A stretch of 64,000 nt of DNA, from NCBI GenBank assembly GCA_002422685.1, contig DITC01000037.1, positions 1 to 64,000 on the forward strand, in the 5' to 3' direction. The notes below the pieces were generated by a model, which saw only the letters and a program-made list of their open reading frames with translations, was not told the DNA's origin and ran no database searches. The translations under genes and the position numbers were made by a program. The stretch comes from Thauera sp. UBA6194. GTDB taxonomy: Bacteria > Pseudomonadota > Gammaproteobacteria > Burkholderiales > Rhodocyclaceae. Position 1 is the stretch's first letter. Each line of letters opens with the position of its first letter. This document shows positions 43,793 through 55,385 of this stretch, piece after piece.

Positions 43793-45646
43793 ATGAATCG
43801 CTACCCTCTCTGGAAGAACATCCTGATCGGCCTCGTGCTGCTCTGGGGCCTGATCTACACCTTGCCCAATTTCTACGGCGAGGTGCCGGCGGTCCAGGTG
43901 TCCAGCGCCAAGGCCACGCTCAAGCTCGACCCCGCCACGGCGACCGACCGCGTCGCCAGCGCGCTGCAAGCCGCCGGCATCGAGCACACCGGCATCTTCT
44001 CCGACCCCAACAGCGTGCGCGCCCGCTTCCGCGACACCGACACGCAGCTGCGTGCCAAGGACGTCATCGAGCAGGCCTTCAACCCCAACCCTGCCGACCC
44101 CGCCTACGTGGTCGCGCTCAACCTGCTCTCAGCCTCGCCCACCTGGCTCACCTCCATCCACGCGCTGCCGATGTACCTCGGCCTCGACCTGCGCGGCGGC
44201 GTGCACTTCCTGCTCGAGGTCGATATGCCGGGCGCGCTCACAAAGCGCCTCGACGCCACGACCGGCGATCTGCGCACGCTGATGCGCGACAAGAGCGTGC
44301 GTCACGCCGGCATCACCCGCGAGGGCAACACCGTCGAGATCCGCTTCCGCGACGCCGCCCAGCGCGAAGCGGGTCGTCGTGCCATCCAGGACTCGACCAA
44401 CGACCTCCAACTCGCCGACCGCGACGACGCCGCCGACGACCTCAAGCTCGTGGCCACGCTCACCGCGCAGGCGCAGCAGACGATGCGCGACTTCGCGATC
44501 AAGCAGAACATCACCACCCTGCACAACCGCATCAACGAACTCGGCGTCGCCGAGCCGGTAATCCAGCAGCAGGGCGCCAACCGCATCGTGGTGCAGTTGC
44601 CCGGCGTGCAGGACGTCGCCAAGGCCAAGGACATCCTCGGCCGCACGGCGACGCTCGAGGTGCGCATGGTGGACGACTCGCCGGGCGCGATCGAGCAGGC
44701 CCTGGCCGGCAACGTGCCCTTCGGCACCGAGCTCTACAACGAGCGCGGCGGCTCGCCGCTGCTCGTGCAAAAGCAGGTCGTGCTCACGGGCGACCGCCTC
44801 ACCGACGCCCAGCCCGGCTTCGACGGCCAGAGCAACGAGCCTGCAGTGCACCTCACGCTCGACGCGGCCGGTGCGCGCATCTTCCGCGACGTCACGCGCG
44901 AGAGCGTCGGCAAGCGCATGGCCATCCTGCTGTTCGAGAAGGGCAAGGGCGAGGTCGTGACCGCGCCGGTGATCCGCAGCGAGATCGGCGGCGGCCGCGT
45001 GCAGATCTCGGGCAGCATGAGCACGGTCGAGGCCAACGACGTCGCGCTGCTGCTGCGCGCCGGCTCGCTCGCCGCGCCGATGGAGATCATCGAGGAGCGC
45101 ACCGTCGGCCCGAGCCTGGGCGCCGAGAACATCACCAAGGGTTCCAACTCGGTGCTCTGGGGTTTCCTGGCGATCGCGGTGTTCATGATCGTCTACTACA
45201 CGCTGTTCGGCGTGGTGTCGGTGGTCGCGCTGGTCTTCAACCTGGTGCTGCTGGTGGCGCTGCTGTCATTGCTGCAGGCCACGCTCACCCTGCCCGGCAT
45301 CGCGGCCATGGCGCTGACGCTCGGCATGGCGATCGACGCCAACGTGCTCATCAACGAGCGCATCCGCGAGGAGCTGCGCAACGGTGCCAGCCCGCAGGCG
45401 GCGATCGCGGCCGGCTACGACCGCGCCTTCGACACCATTCTCGACGCCAACATCACCACGCTCATCGCCGGCATCGCGCTGCTCGTGTTCGGCTCCGGCC
45501 CGGTGCGCGGCTTCGCGGTGGTGCATTGCCTGGGCATCCTGACCTCGATGTTCAGCGCCATCATGGTGTCGCGCATGGCGATCAACTTCATCTACGGCCG
45601 CCAACGCAAGGTAACCCGGCTGCATCTCGGCCAGGCCGCCAACTGA
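43793..45646 (+). CDS. secD: Protein translocase subunit SecD
   Basis: A 617-aa membrane protein (MNRYPLWKNILIGLVLLWGL) that with SecF uses the proton gradient to complete export. It has one N-terminal TM, a large periplasmic P1 domain (LGLDLRGGVHFLLEVDMPGA, NRIVVQLPGVQDVAKAKDIL) and five C-terminal TMs with the conserved GMAIDANVLINERIREEL. The start at 43793 replaces a longer frame whose first 47 codons look non-coding. Confidence 0.96.
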   Translation: MNRYPLWKNILIGLVLLWGLIYTLPNFYGEVPAVQVSSAKATLKLDPATATDRVASALQAAGIEHTGIFSDPNSVRARFRDTDTQLRAKDVIEQAFNPNPADPAYVVALNLLSASPTWLTSIHALPMYLGLDLRGGVHFLLEVDMPGALTKRLDATTGDLRTLMRDKSVRHAGITREGNTVEIRFRDAAQREAGRRAIQDSTNDLQLADRDDAADDLKLVATLTAQAQQTMRDFAIKQNITTLHNRINELGVAEPVIQQQGANRIVVQLPGVQDVAKAKDILGRTATLEVRMVDDSPGAIEQALAGNVPFGTELYNERGGSPLLVQKQVVLTGDRLTDAQPGFDGQSNEPAVHLTLDAAGARIFRDVTRESVGKRMAILLFEKGKGEVVTAPVIRSEIGGGRVQISGSMSTVEANDVALLLRAGSLAAPMEIIEERTVGPSLGAENITKGSNSVLWGFLAIAVFMIVYYTLFGVVSVVALVFNLVLLVALLSLLQATLTLPGIAAMALTLGMAIDANVLINERIREELRNGASPQAAIAAGYDRAFDTILDANITTLIAGIALLVFGSGPVRGFAVVHCLGILTSMFSAIMVSRMAINFIYGRQRKVTRLHLGQAAN

Positions 45647-45670
45647 CAAGGCACAGGGACCCACACGATC

Positions 45671-46603
45671 ATGGAATTCTTCCGTCAACGATCCGACATC
45701 CCCTTCATGCGCCATGCGCTGAAGTTCAACATCGTCTCGACCCTCGTCTTCGTGCTCGCGGTGTTCTTCATCGTGCTGCGCGGCCTCAACCTCTCGGTCG
45801 AGTTCACCGGCGGCACACTGATCGAGATCGGCTACGCCGAACCGCCGCGCATCGAGGACATCCGCGAGGCGCTCGCGCGCGACGGCTACCCCGACGCTCA
45901 GGTGCAGAACTTCGGCAGTGCGCGCGAGATCCTGATCCGCATGCCCAACCGCGAAGACCTCGAGACCAACCGCGTCTCCGAGCGCGTGATGGCCACCCTG
46001 CAGTCCGTCGAAGGCCCCGAAGCGCAGCTGCGCCGCGTGGAGTTCGTGGGCCCGCAGGTGGGCAAGGAACTGGCCACCGACGGTGCCATGGCACTGCTGC
46101 TGGTGATCATCGGCATCATGATCTATCTGGCCGCGCGCTTCGAGTGGCGCTTTGCGCTGTCGGCAATCATCGCCAACCTGCACGACGTGATCATCATCAT
46201 CGGCTTCTTCGCCTTCTTCCAGTGGGAGTTCTCGCTGCCGGTGCTGGCTGCGGTGCTGGCCGTGCTGGGCTATTCGGTGAACGAGTCGGTGGTGGTGTTC
46301 GACCGCGTGCGCGAAACCTTCAAGAAGAAGCGTCAGATGGACACGCCGGCGGTGCTCGACCACGCGATCACCGCAATGATCTCGCGCACCGTGATCACGC
46401 ACGGCAGTACCTTGATGATGGTGGTGGCGATGCTCGTCTTCGGCGGCGAGACCCTGCACTACTTCGCGCTGGCGCTGACCATCGGCATCTGCTTCGGCAT
46501 CTATTCGTCGATCTTCGTCGCCAGCCCGCTGGTGATGTGGCTGGGCGTGTCGCGCGAGCAGTTCATCAAGCCGAAGAAGGAGAAGGAAGAGGCGGTGGTC
46601 TGA
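45671..46603 (+). CDS. secF: Protein translocase subunit SecF
   Basis: A 310-aa membrane protein with six TMs. LSVEFTGGTLIEIGYAEPPR, VEFVGPQVGKELATDGAMAL, LGYSVNESVVVFDRVRETFK and SRTVITHGSTLMMVVAMLVF are SecF hallmarks. The C-terminus is charged (KPKKEKEEAVV). It is followed by a terminator at 46625, ending the operon. Confidence 0.97.
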   Translation: MEFFRQRSDIPFMRHALKFNIVSTLVFVLAVFFIVLRGLNLSVEFTGGTLIEIGYAEPPRIEDIREALARDGYPDAQVQNFGSAREILIRMPNREDLETNRVSERVMATLQSVEGPEAQLRRVEFVGPQVGKELATDGAMALLLVIIGIMIYLAARFEWRFALSAIIANLHDVIIIIGFFAFFQWEFSLPVLAAVLAVLGYSVNESVVVFDRVRETFKKKRQMDTPAVLDHAITAMISRTVITHGSTLMMVVAMLVFGGETLHYFALALTIGICFGIYSSIFVASPLVMWLGVSREQFIKPKKEKEEAVV

Positions 46604-46624
46604 GGCCGCGCTCTTCCTGAATTG

Positions 46625-46651
46625 AAAAAGGCGCCGCATCGGCGCCTTTTT
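46625..46651 (+). terminator. Intrinsic terminator of the secDF operon
   Basis: AAAAAGGCGCC-GCATC-GGCGCCTTTTT, an 11-bp stem with a T run, 22 bp after the secF stop. Confidence 0.92.
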
Positions 46652-46747
46652 GTTGTGCGCAGAAATCCGCTTCCCGCCAATTCGTTCGTCCGCGTGAGCG
46701 CAACACGAGTCGCCAACACTGGCCTGGAGAGCCCGCCCAAGCGCCAG

Positions 46748-46946
46748 GTCGCGGGGCCGGGGCGGCGTGCGCCAACTTCAGGAGCGCCGAGGCGGAGGGC
46801 ATCGCGGGGGAACAAGGCGACGCATGTTTGAGGTGCGCAGCGCCGAGTTTGCGTCGCCGCCCCCGCGGCGCCCTCCACCGAGGGCAGCCCGCAGCGCAGC
46901 GAAGGGCCGCGAGTTCAGGCGGCGCGCGCCGCCCCGGCCCCGCGAC
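46748..46946. repeat. 200-bp imperfect palindromic element between secF and the DUF2322 gene
   Basis: GTCGCGGGGCCGGGGCGGCG at 46748-46767 has its perfect reverse complement at 46927-46946. The intervening 159 bp are partly self-complementary and rich in GC. Open frames through it have no protein character. It resembles dispersed extragenic palindromic elements of high-GC Rhodocyclales; only one copy is in the window. The flanking bases 46652-46747 and 46947-46984 hold nothing recognisable. Confidence 0.7.
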
Positions 46947-46984
46947 CGGATCGTAGCCGCGCAAGCCTCACGCCGCGCACAACC

Positions 46985-47302
46985 TCAAACCGCGAACACC
47001 TGCTTCACCCGCAGCGTCTCGCCGCGCTCGGCGAGGCCGATCAGGCGGTCGATGTTGGGATGCTTGCCGGGGTTGCTGCGGGCGTCCTCGGTGTGCTCGG
47101 CGTAGAGCTCCAGGCCCTTCTTCGCCGCCTCGGGCGAGATCGCGCCGTAGAGCTGGGCGAGGTGGTTGTAGACCGCCAGCGAACCGGCCTGGCCGGGCTT
47201 GTTCTCGATGGTGGCGACCACCGCGTCGGCGGCGTCGATCAGGTTCAGCGCAGAGAGGTGGGAAATGCCGGGCAGGGTCTTGAGGTTATCGGCGAAGGCC
47301 AT
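46985..47302 (-). CDS. DUF2322 family protein
   Basis: A 105-aa protein starting MAFADNLKTLPGISHLSALN at ATG 47302, with LAQLYGAISPEAAKKGLELY and KHPNIDRLIGLAERGETLRV. I recognise it as the DUF2322 type found in betaproteobacteria; function is unknown. It is soluble, with no signal. It lies about 110 bp downstream of purB and may be transcribed with it. Confidence 0.65.
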   Translation of the reverse strand: MAFADNLKTLPGISHLSALNLIDAADAVVATIENKPGQAGSLAVYNHLAQLYGAISPEAAKKGLELYAEHTEDARSNPGKHPNIDRLIGLAERGETLRVKQVFAV

Positions 47303-47411
47303 GGGGGCTCCTTGTCGTGACGGCGCCACCGCGGGGGTGGCGCCGGGATTGTTCGTAACGCGGGTTGCGCCGCGAGGGCCGGCTTGAAGGGCCTGCCCGG
47401 CCGGAAAGGGC

Positions 47412-48788
47412 TCAGATGCGGCGCGCCAGCTCCGCCGCCTTGCCGACGTAGCTCGCCGGCGTCATCGCCAGCAGATGATCGCGCGCCTCGGCGGGAATCG
47501 CCAGCGTGCGGACGAAGTCCTGCAGCGCCTCGCGGGTGATGCCCTTGCCGCGCGTCATCGCCTTCAACTGCTCGTAGGGGTTCTCGATGCCGTAGCGGCG
47601 CATCACGGTCTGCACCGGCTCGGCGAGCACTTCCCAGCAGTCGTCGAGGTCGGCCGCCAGGCGGGCGGGCTCGGCCTCGAGCTTGCCCAGGCCGCGCAGG
47701 CAGCTGTCGAGCGCGAGTACGGTGTGGCCGAAGCCCACGCCCATGTTGCGCAGCACGGTCGAGTCGGTCAGGTCGCGCTGCATGCGCGAGATCGGCAGCT
47801 TCTCGGAGAAGTGCTTGAGCACCGCGTTGGCGAGGCCGAAGTTGCCTTCCGCGTTCTCGAAGTCGATCGGGTTGACCTTGTGCGGCATGGTCGACGAGCC
47901 GACCTCGCCTTCCTTGAGCTTCTGCTTGAAGTAGCCGAGCGAGATGTACATCCAGATGTCGCGGCAGGCGTCGATCAGCATGGTGTTGCCGCGCGCAATG
48001 GCGTCAAAGAGCTCGGCCATGGCGTCGTGCGGCTCGATCTGGATGGTGTATTCGTTGAAGCTCAGTCCCAGGGACTCGATGAAGCGGCGGTTGAAGCCTT
48101 CCCAGTCGAACGCGGGCCAGGCCGACAGGTGGGCGTTGTAGTTGCCCACCGCGCCGTTGAACTTGGCGCACATGGCCACGCCGGCGATGCTGGCGCGCAC
48201 ACGCATGAGGCGCGCGGCGATGTTGGCCATCTCCTTGCCGAGCGTGGTCGGGCTGGCGGGCTGGCCGTGGGTGCGCGACAGCATCGGCAGGTCGGCGAGC
48301 GCATGGGCGAGCTCGCGGAAGCGCGCGATCACCGCGTCGAACGCGGGCAGCAGCACGCGGTCGCGGCCTTCGGCCAGCATCAGCGCGTGCGAGGTGTTGT
48401 TGATGTCTTCCGAGGTGCACGCGAAGTGGATGAACTCGGACACCTTCATCACCTCGGCGTTGTGGCCGAGGCGCTTCTTGAGCCAGTACTCCATGGCCTT
48501 CACGTCGTGGTTGGTGGTGGCCTCGATCGCCTTCACCGCCTCGCCGTCGTCGGTCGAGAAGTTCGCCACCACGGCGTCGAGCTCGGCCACGGTGGCCGCC
48601 GAGAAGGGTGCGATCTCCGCCAGCGCGGGCTCGGCGGCGAGCGCCTTCAGCCATTCGACCTCGACGCGCACGCGGTTGCGGATCAGGCCATGCTCCGAGA
48701 AATGCTCGCGCAGGCCGGCGACCTTGCCGTGGTAGCGTCCATCGAGCGGAGACAGGGCGGTGAGCGGGGACGGTGCGGCGTTCGACAT
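47412..48788 (-). CDS. purB: Adenylosuccinate lyase
   Basis: A 458-aa fumarase-superfamily enzyme acting in two purine steps (SAICAR and adenylosuccinate cleavage). MSNAAPSPLTALSPLDGRYH, TNHDVKAMEYWLKKRL, FIHFACTSEDINNTSHALML, SRTHGQPASPTTLGKEMANI and the signature GSSTMPHKVNPIDFENAEGN are present. It is divergent from apaG with only 68 bp between starts. Confidence 0.97.
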   Translation of the reverse strand: MSNAAPSPLTALSPLDGRYHGKVAGLREHFSEHGLIRNRVRVEVEWLKALAAEPALAEIAPFSAATVAELDAVVANFSTDDGEAVKAIEATTNHDVKAMEYWLKKRLGHNAEVMKVSEFIHFACTSEDINNTSHALMLAEGRDRVLLPAFDAVIARFRELAHALADLPMLSRTHGQPASPTTLGKEMANIAARLMRVRASIAGVAMCAKFNGAVGNYNAHLSAWPAFDWEGFNRRFIESLGLSFNEYTIQIEPHDAMAELFDAIARGNTMLIDACRDIWMYISLGYFKQKLKEGEVGSSTMPHKVNPIDFENAEGNFGLANAVLKHFSEKLPISRMQRDLTDSTVLRNMGVGFGHTVLALDSCLRGLGKLEAEPARLAADLDDCWEVLAEPVQTVMRRYGIENPYEQLKAMTRGKGITREALQDFVRTLAIPAEARDHLLAMTPASYVGKAAELARRI

Positions 48789-48856
48789 GGCGTGAGCTTC
48801 CGGAAAAAGCTGGTATTTTAACGCCTCCCCCCTTCGCTGACCGAGAACAAACGACC

Positions 48857-49240
48857 GTGAACCCGTCCGAGCACTATCAGATCGAAGTCACGACGAGCGC
48901 GGAGTACGTCGCCGAGCAGTCCCGCCCGGAAGACGATCACTACGTGTTCGCATATCACGTCACCATCCGCAATACCGGGACCATCGCGGCGCGCTTGCTG
49001 GCGCGCCACTGGGTGATCACCGACGGCAACAACGAAGTGCAAGAGGTGCACGGCCAGGGTGTGATCGGTGAGCAACCCTTGCTGGCGCCCGGAGAGCACT
49101 TCCGCTACACCAGCGGCTGCGTGCTGGAGACGCCGGTGGGCACCATGCACGGCAGCTACCAGATGATCGCAGCCGATGAGCACCGCTTCGACGCCACGAT
49201 TTCGCCGTTCATGCTCGCCGTGCCGCGCGTGCTGCACTGA
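48857..49240 (+). CDS. apaG: ApaG/CorD family protein
   Basis: A 127-aa single-domain beta-sandwich protein. The start is GTG 48857 (V-NPSEHYQIEVTTSAEYVA), giving the family's usual length; the longer frame adds 28 unlikely residues. FAYHVTIRNTGTIAARLLAR, HWVITDGNNEVQEVHGQGVI, GEQPLLAPGEHFRYTSGCVL and GTMHGSYQM are characteristic. Linked in E. coli to Co2+ resistance and Ap4A metabolism by operon position; the biochemical role is unclear. Confidence 0.92.
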   Translation: MNPSEHYQIEVTTSAEYVAEQSRPEDDHYVFAYHVTIRNTGTIAARLLARHWVITDGNNEVQEVHGQGVIGEQPLLAPGEHFRYTSGCVLETPVGTMHGSYQMIAADEHRFDATISPFMLAVPRVLH

Positions 49241-49343
49241 AACGCGACCCGTAAACGCCGGACGGCGCCGCCTCGAAAGGCATGCGCCGCCCTGAGTGGC
49301 ATGCGTCGCGCCGGTCAGCGCGAGGCGCAGCAGCGGTTGAAGA

Positions 49344-50582
49344 TCAGCTCCGGTAGTCGGCGTTGATCTTCACGTAGTCGTACGAGAAATCGCAGGTCCA
49401 CACGGTCGCCGCGGCATCACCGCGCGCGAGATCGATGCGCACCGTGAGTTCGGCGTGCTTCATGATCCGCGAGCCGGACTCCTCGACATAGCTCGCGGCA
49501 CGCCCGCCGCGCTCGGCGACCAGCACGGCCTCGTCCGGGTTGCCCAGCCACACGCGCAGCTTCGACACATCGAGGTCGTCGATGCCGGCGTAGCCGATCG
49601 CGGCCAGAATGCGACCGAGGTTGGGGTCGGAGGCAAAGAAGGCCGTCTTGACCAGCGGCGAATGCGCCACCGCGTAGCCGACCTTGCGGCACTCGTCGCG
49701 ATCCTTGCCGCCTTCGACCGCGATCGTCATGAACTTGGTGGCGCCCTCGCCGTCGCGCACGATGGCCTGCGCGAGCGCCACCGAGACCTCGACCACCGCA
49801 TCGCGCAGCGTCTTGTAGTCGGCGCTGGCCGCGTCGGTGATCTCGGCGTTGCCGGCGGCGCCGGTGGCGATGACGATGAAGGAGTCGTTGGTCGAGGTGT
49901 CGCCGTCGACCGTGATGCTGTTGAAGGACAGGTCGGCCGCTTCCCTGGCCAGGCCGTCGAGCAGCGCCTGCGAGACCGCCGCATCGCAGGCGAGGAAGCC
50001 GAGCATGGTCGCCATGTTCGGCTTGATCATGCCGGCGCCCTTGCTGATACCGGTGAGCGTCACCGTCTTGCCGCCGATCTGCACCTGCTTCGACACCGCC
50101 TTGGCAAGCGTGTCGGTGGTCATGATCGCGTGCGCGGCGTCGAACCAGCCGTCGGCGCGCAGGTCGGCCACGGCCTTGGGCAGGCCAGCGAGCAGGCGGT
50201 CCATCGGCAAGAGCTCGAGGATCACACCGGTCGAGAACGGCAGCACCTGCTCAGACCTGAGGCCCAGCTCACGCGCCAGTGCCGCACAGGTGGCCTGCGC
50301 GTCGGCCAGGCCCTGCTCGCCCGTGCCCGCGTTGGCGACGCCGGTGTTGATTACCAGGGCGCGAACGTCACCGCCCGGGATGTGCGCCTTGCACAGCTGC
50401 ACCGGCGCAGCGCAGAAGCGGTTTCTGGTGAACACGCCGGCGGCACGGCTGCCCGCCGCCAATTCGATCACGGTCACGTCGCGGCGATTCGCCTTGCGGA
50501 TACGAGCTTCGGCGACGCCGAGGCGCACACCCTTTACGGGCAGCAGATCGGCGGGGTTCGGGGTGACGAGATTGACGGCCAT
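49344..50582 (-). CDS. argJ: Bifunctional ornithine acetyltransferase / N-acetylglutamate synthase
   Basis: A 412-aa enzyme recycling the acetyl group in arginine synthesis. It self-cleaves before Thr in the motif KGAGMIKPNMATMLGFLACD (between A and T), giving alpha and beta chains. NRFCAAPVQLCKAHI, VINTGVANAGTGEQGLADAQ and SFNSITVDGDTSTNDSFIVI are conserved, and the C-terminus ends SYDYVKINADYRS as usual. It lies 22 bp after secA. Confidence 0.96.
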   Translation of the reverse strand: MAVNLVTPNPADLLPVKGVRLGVAEARIRKANRRDVTVIELAAGSRAAGVFTRNRFCAAPVQLCKAHIPGGDVRALVINTGVANAGTGEQGLADAQATCAALARELGLRSEQVLPFSTGVILELLPMDRLLAGLPKAVADLRADGWFDAAHAIMTTDTLAKAVSKQVQIGGKTVTLTGISKGAGMIKPNMATMLGFLACDAAVSQALLDGLAREAADLSFNSITVDGDTSTNDSFIVIATGAAGNAEITDAASADYKTLRDAVVEVSVALAQAIVRDGEGATKFMTIAVEGGKDRDECRKVGYAVAHSPLVKTAFFASDPNLGRILAAIGYAGIDDLDVSKLRVWLGNPDEAVLVAERGGRAASYVEESGSRIMKHAELTVRIDLARGDAAATVWTCDFSYDYVKINADYRS

Positions 50583-50604
50583 GCAGATCTCCGGAGCGTG
50601 AGGG

Positions 50605-53337
<2,733 letters not shown>

Positions 53338-53421
53338 GTTTTGGGTTCTACGTCGATTCGGCAAAGGCGGGAGTTTATCATGGCGCAACCTCCCGCCTCG
53401 TGACGCTTGACGCAAGGACCC

Positions 53422-53853
53422 ATGACCCGGCTGCTTTCACGTTTTCTCGGCAGTGGCGATGCGCTCGCCCGCCTGCAGGACCACGCCGCGCGCCTGCGCA
53501 AGCTGCAGGCTGCGCTCGATGCCTGCCTGCCGGCTCAGCTTCAGGGCCAGTGCCAGATCGCCAACCTTAAGGACGGCACCCTGGTGGTGAGCGCGCGCAG
53601 CGGCGCGGCGGCGGTGCGGCTGCGCCAGACGCTGCCGAGCATCGTCGAGCGCCTGCAGCACGGCGGGCACGCCGTGCACACGATCAAGGTCAAGGTCGGC
53701 ACGCCGGAGCAAGTGCAGTGGCGCCGCCCACCGACCGAGCGCCACATCTCGCCCACCGCCAAGGCCAGCCTGGAGGCCTTCGCCCACAGCCTGCCGGACG
53801 ACTCGCCGCTGCGTGCATCGCTCGAGCGCCTGGTGCAGCGCGGAAAGGACTGA
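53422..53853 (+). CDS. DUF721 / DciA-like protein
   Basis: A 143-aa protein starting MTRLLSRFLGSGDALARLQD. The N-terminal half matches the DUF721 fold (LQAALDACLPAQLQGQCQIA, LKDGTLVVSARSGAAAVRLR, QTLPSIVERLQHGGHAVHTI), the KH-like domain of DciA, which loads or helps the replicative helicase in bacteria lacking DnaC. The C-terminal region (SPTAKASLEAFAHSLPDDSP) is helical. It is divergent from secA, as is common in betaproteobacteria. Confidence 0.78.
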   Translation: MTRLLSRFLGSGDALARLQDHAARLRKLQAALDACLPAQLQGQCQIANLKDGTLVVSARSGAAAVRLRQTLPSIVERLQHGGHAVHTIKVKVGTPEQVQWRRPPTERHISPTAKASLEAFAHSLPDDSPLRASLERLVQRGKD

Positions 53854-53921
53854 AGGCACCGGGACTGAAAGCACCGGGGCTGACGGCCCCGGCACTGAAA
53901 CCGCCGGAGCCGCCGAACGGC

Positions 53922-54110
53922 TCAGATCATCGGCGCGAGCACGCGCTCGATCGCAAACAGCGACAGAAAAACAAAAACCACGACCACCGCGGCGCGAAAG
54001 GACTTCCACGCCCAGGCCTTGTAGCGCGCATTGCCGGTGAGCTGCCAGAGAATGATCGAGCCCCCGATTGCAAGCACGGCGAGCAGCAGGAGCAGACGCA
54101 TGATCAGCAT
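53922..54110 (-). CDS. Small two-TM membrane protein of unknown function
   Basis: A 62-aa protein, MLIMRLLLLLAVLAIGGSII, with two hydrophobic segments (LLLLLAVLAIGGSIILW and AAVVVVFVFLSLFAIERV) joined by a short basic loop (TGNARYKAWAWKSFR). It lies between lpxC and the convergent DciA-like gene. It is probably a real conserved small gene, judged by composition and position, but no function can be assigned. The ATG three codons downstream is an alternative start. Confidence 0.6.
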   Translation of the reverse strand: MLIMRLLLLLAVLAIGGSIILWQLTGNARYKAWAWKSFRAAVVVVFVFLSLFAIERVLAPMI

Positions 54111-54183
54111 GTGCGCGCCTGCCCTCGAGCCATCGCAGCGGTGCGCGCGCCGCAGTGAAGCACGGCGCCTGGACCGCGCGCGC

Positions 54184-55110
54184 TCACGCGAAGCCCGCGC
54201 CGAGCGGCGCGAACTGGTGCGACACGGCGGCAGGCGTGGCCGCCTCCTGCTCGAAGCTGACGATCTCCCAGGCCTCCTTGTCCTCGAGCAGCACGCGCAG
54301 GACCTGGTTGTTGAGCGCGTGACCGGCCTTGTGCGCCGAATAGGCGGCAAGCAGGGGGTGGCCGCACAGGTAGAGGTCGCCGATCGCGTCGAGCACCTTG
54401 TGCTTAACGAACTCGTCGGCGTAGCGCAGCCCCTCGGCGTTGAGCACGCGGTACTCGTCCATCACGATCGCGTTCTCGAGACTGCCGCCGAGTGCCAGCC
54501 CGTTCGCGCGCATGAACTCCACGTCCTGCATGAAACCGAAGGTACGCGCGCGCGCAACGTCACGCACGTAGGAGTGCTCGGCGAAATCGACCGTGACCTT
54601 GGTCGAGGTGGAGTCGATCGCGGGGTGATTGAATACGATCGAGAAGGACAGCCGGAAGCCGTCATAGGGCTCGAGCCGCACCCACTTGTCGCCCTCGACG
54701 TATTCGACCGCCTTCTTCACGCGCAGGAATTTCTTCGGGGCCTTCTGCTCCTCGATGCCCACCGACTGGAGCAGGAAGACGAAGGGCGCCGAGCTGCCGT
54801 CCAGGATGGGAATCTCGGGCGCATCGACGTCGACGTGCAGGTTGTCGATGCCGAGGCCGGCGAGCGCCGACATCAGGTGCTCGACGGTGCCGACCTTCTC
54901 GCCCCCCTTCTCCAGCCCGGAGCACATGCGCGTGTCGCACACCGCATAGGGGTCGGCAGGCAGGGTCAGCGGCGGATCGAGATCGACGCGATGAAAGACG
55001 ATGCCTGTGTCGGGCGCCGCCGGACGCAGGGTCAGGTTCACCTTGCGTCCGCCGTGCAGACCGACACCCGTGGCCTTGACGATGGACTTGAGGGTGCGTT
55101 GCCTGATCAT
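54184..55110 (-). CDS. lpxC: UDP-3-O-acyl-N-acetylglucosamine deacetylase LpxC
   Basis: A 308-aa zinc deacetylase, the first committed step of lipid A synthesis. MIRQRTLKSIVKATGVGLHG, GTVEHLMSALAGLGIDNLHV (zinc His), KHKVLDAIGDLYLCG (zinc His and Asp) and SAHKAGHALNNQVL (catalytic His) are all present. It ends the dcw cluster, as in most proteobacteria, 275 bp after ftsZ and beyond its terminator. Confidence 0.97.
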   Translation of the reverse strand: MIRQRTLKSIVKATGVGLHGGRKVNLTLRPAAPDTGIVFHRVDLDPPLTLPADPYAVCDTRMCSGLEKGGEKVGTVEHLMSALAGLGIDNLHVDVDAPEIPILDGSSAPFVFLLQSVGIEEQKAPKKFLRVKKAVEYVEGDKWVRLEPYDGFRLSFSIVFNHPAIDSTSTKVTVDFAEHSYVRDVARARTFGFMQDVEFMRANGLALGGSLENAIVMDEYRVLNAEGLRYADEFVKHKVLDAIGDLYLCGHPLLAAYSAHKAGHALNNQVLRVLLEDKEAWEIVSFEQEAATPAAVSHQFAPLGAGFA

Positions 55111-55226
55111 GATCGTTTCCTTTTGCAGGCCGCGATTTTAACACGCGAGCCCGCACGCCCCCGGCTATGGGGTCGATGCATGAGGACTGTTGCGCAAGCG
55201 GATGTTGCAAAGCAGCAACCGCAATG

Positions 55227-55270
55227 AAAAACCCGCCCCCGGAGCGGAGGCAACGGTCCGAGGGCGGGCT
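55227..55270 (-). terminator. Intrinsic terminator downstream of ftsZ
   Basis: On the minus strand AGCCCGCCCT near 55262-55270 pairs with GGGCGGGT near 55231-55238 across a GC-rich loop and is followed by TTTTT (about 55227-55231). The rest of 55111-55385 shows no gene. Confidence 0.7.
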
Positions 55271-55385
55271 TCAGATGGTTTTCGCGCCGTCATGCTGCGG
55301 CGCTGACGACAACGCAGGTCATGAGCGCCGGCGCGCCCGCGAACGAGGCATTTTCGCGGGGACGTCCGGCCGCCATGGGCCGCGC

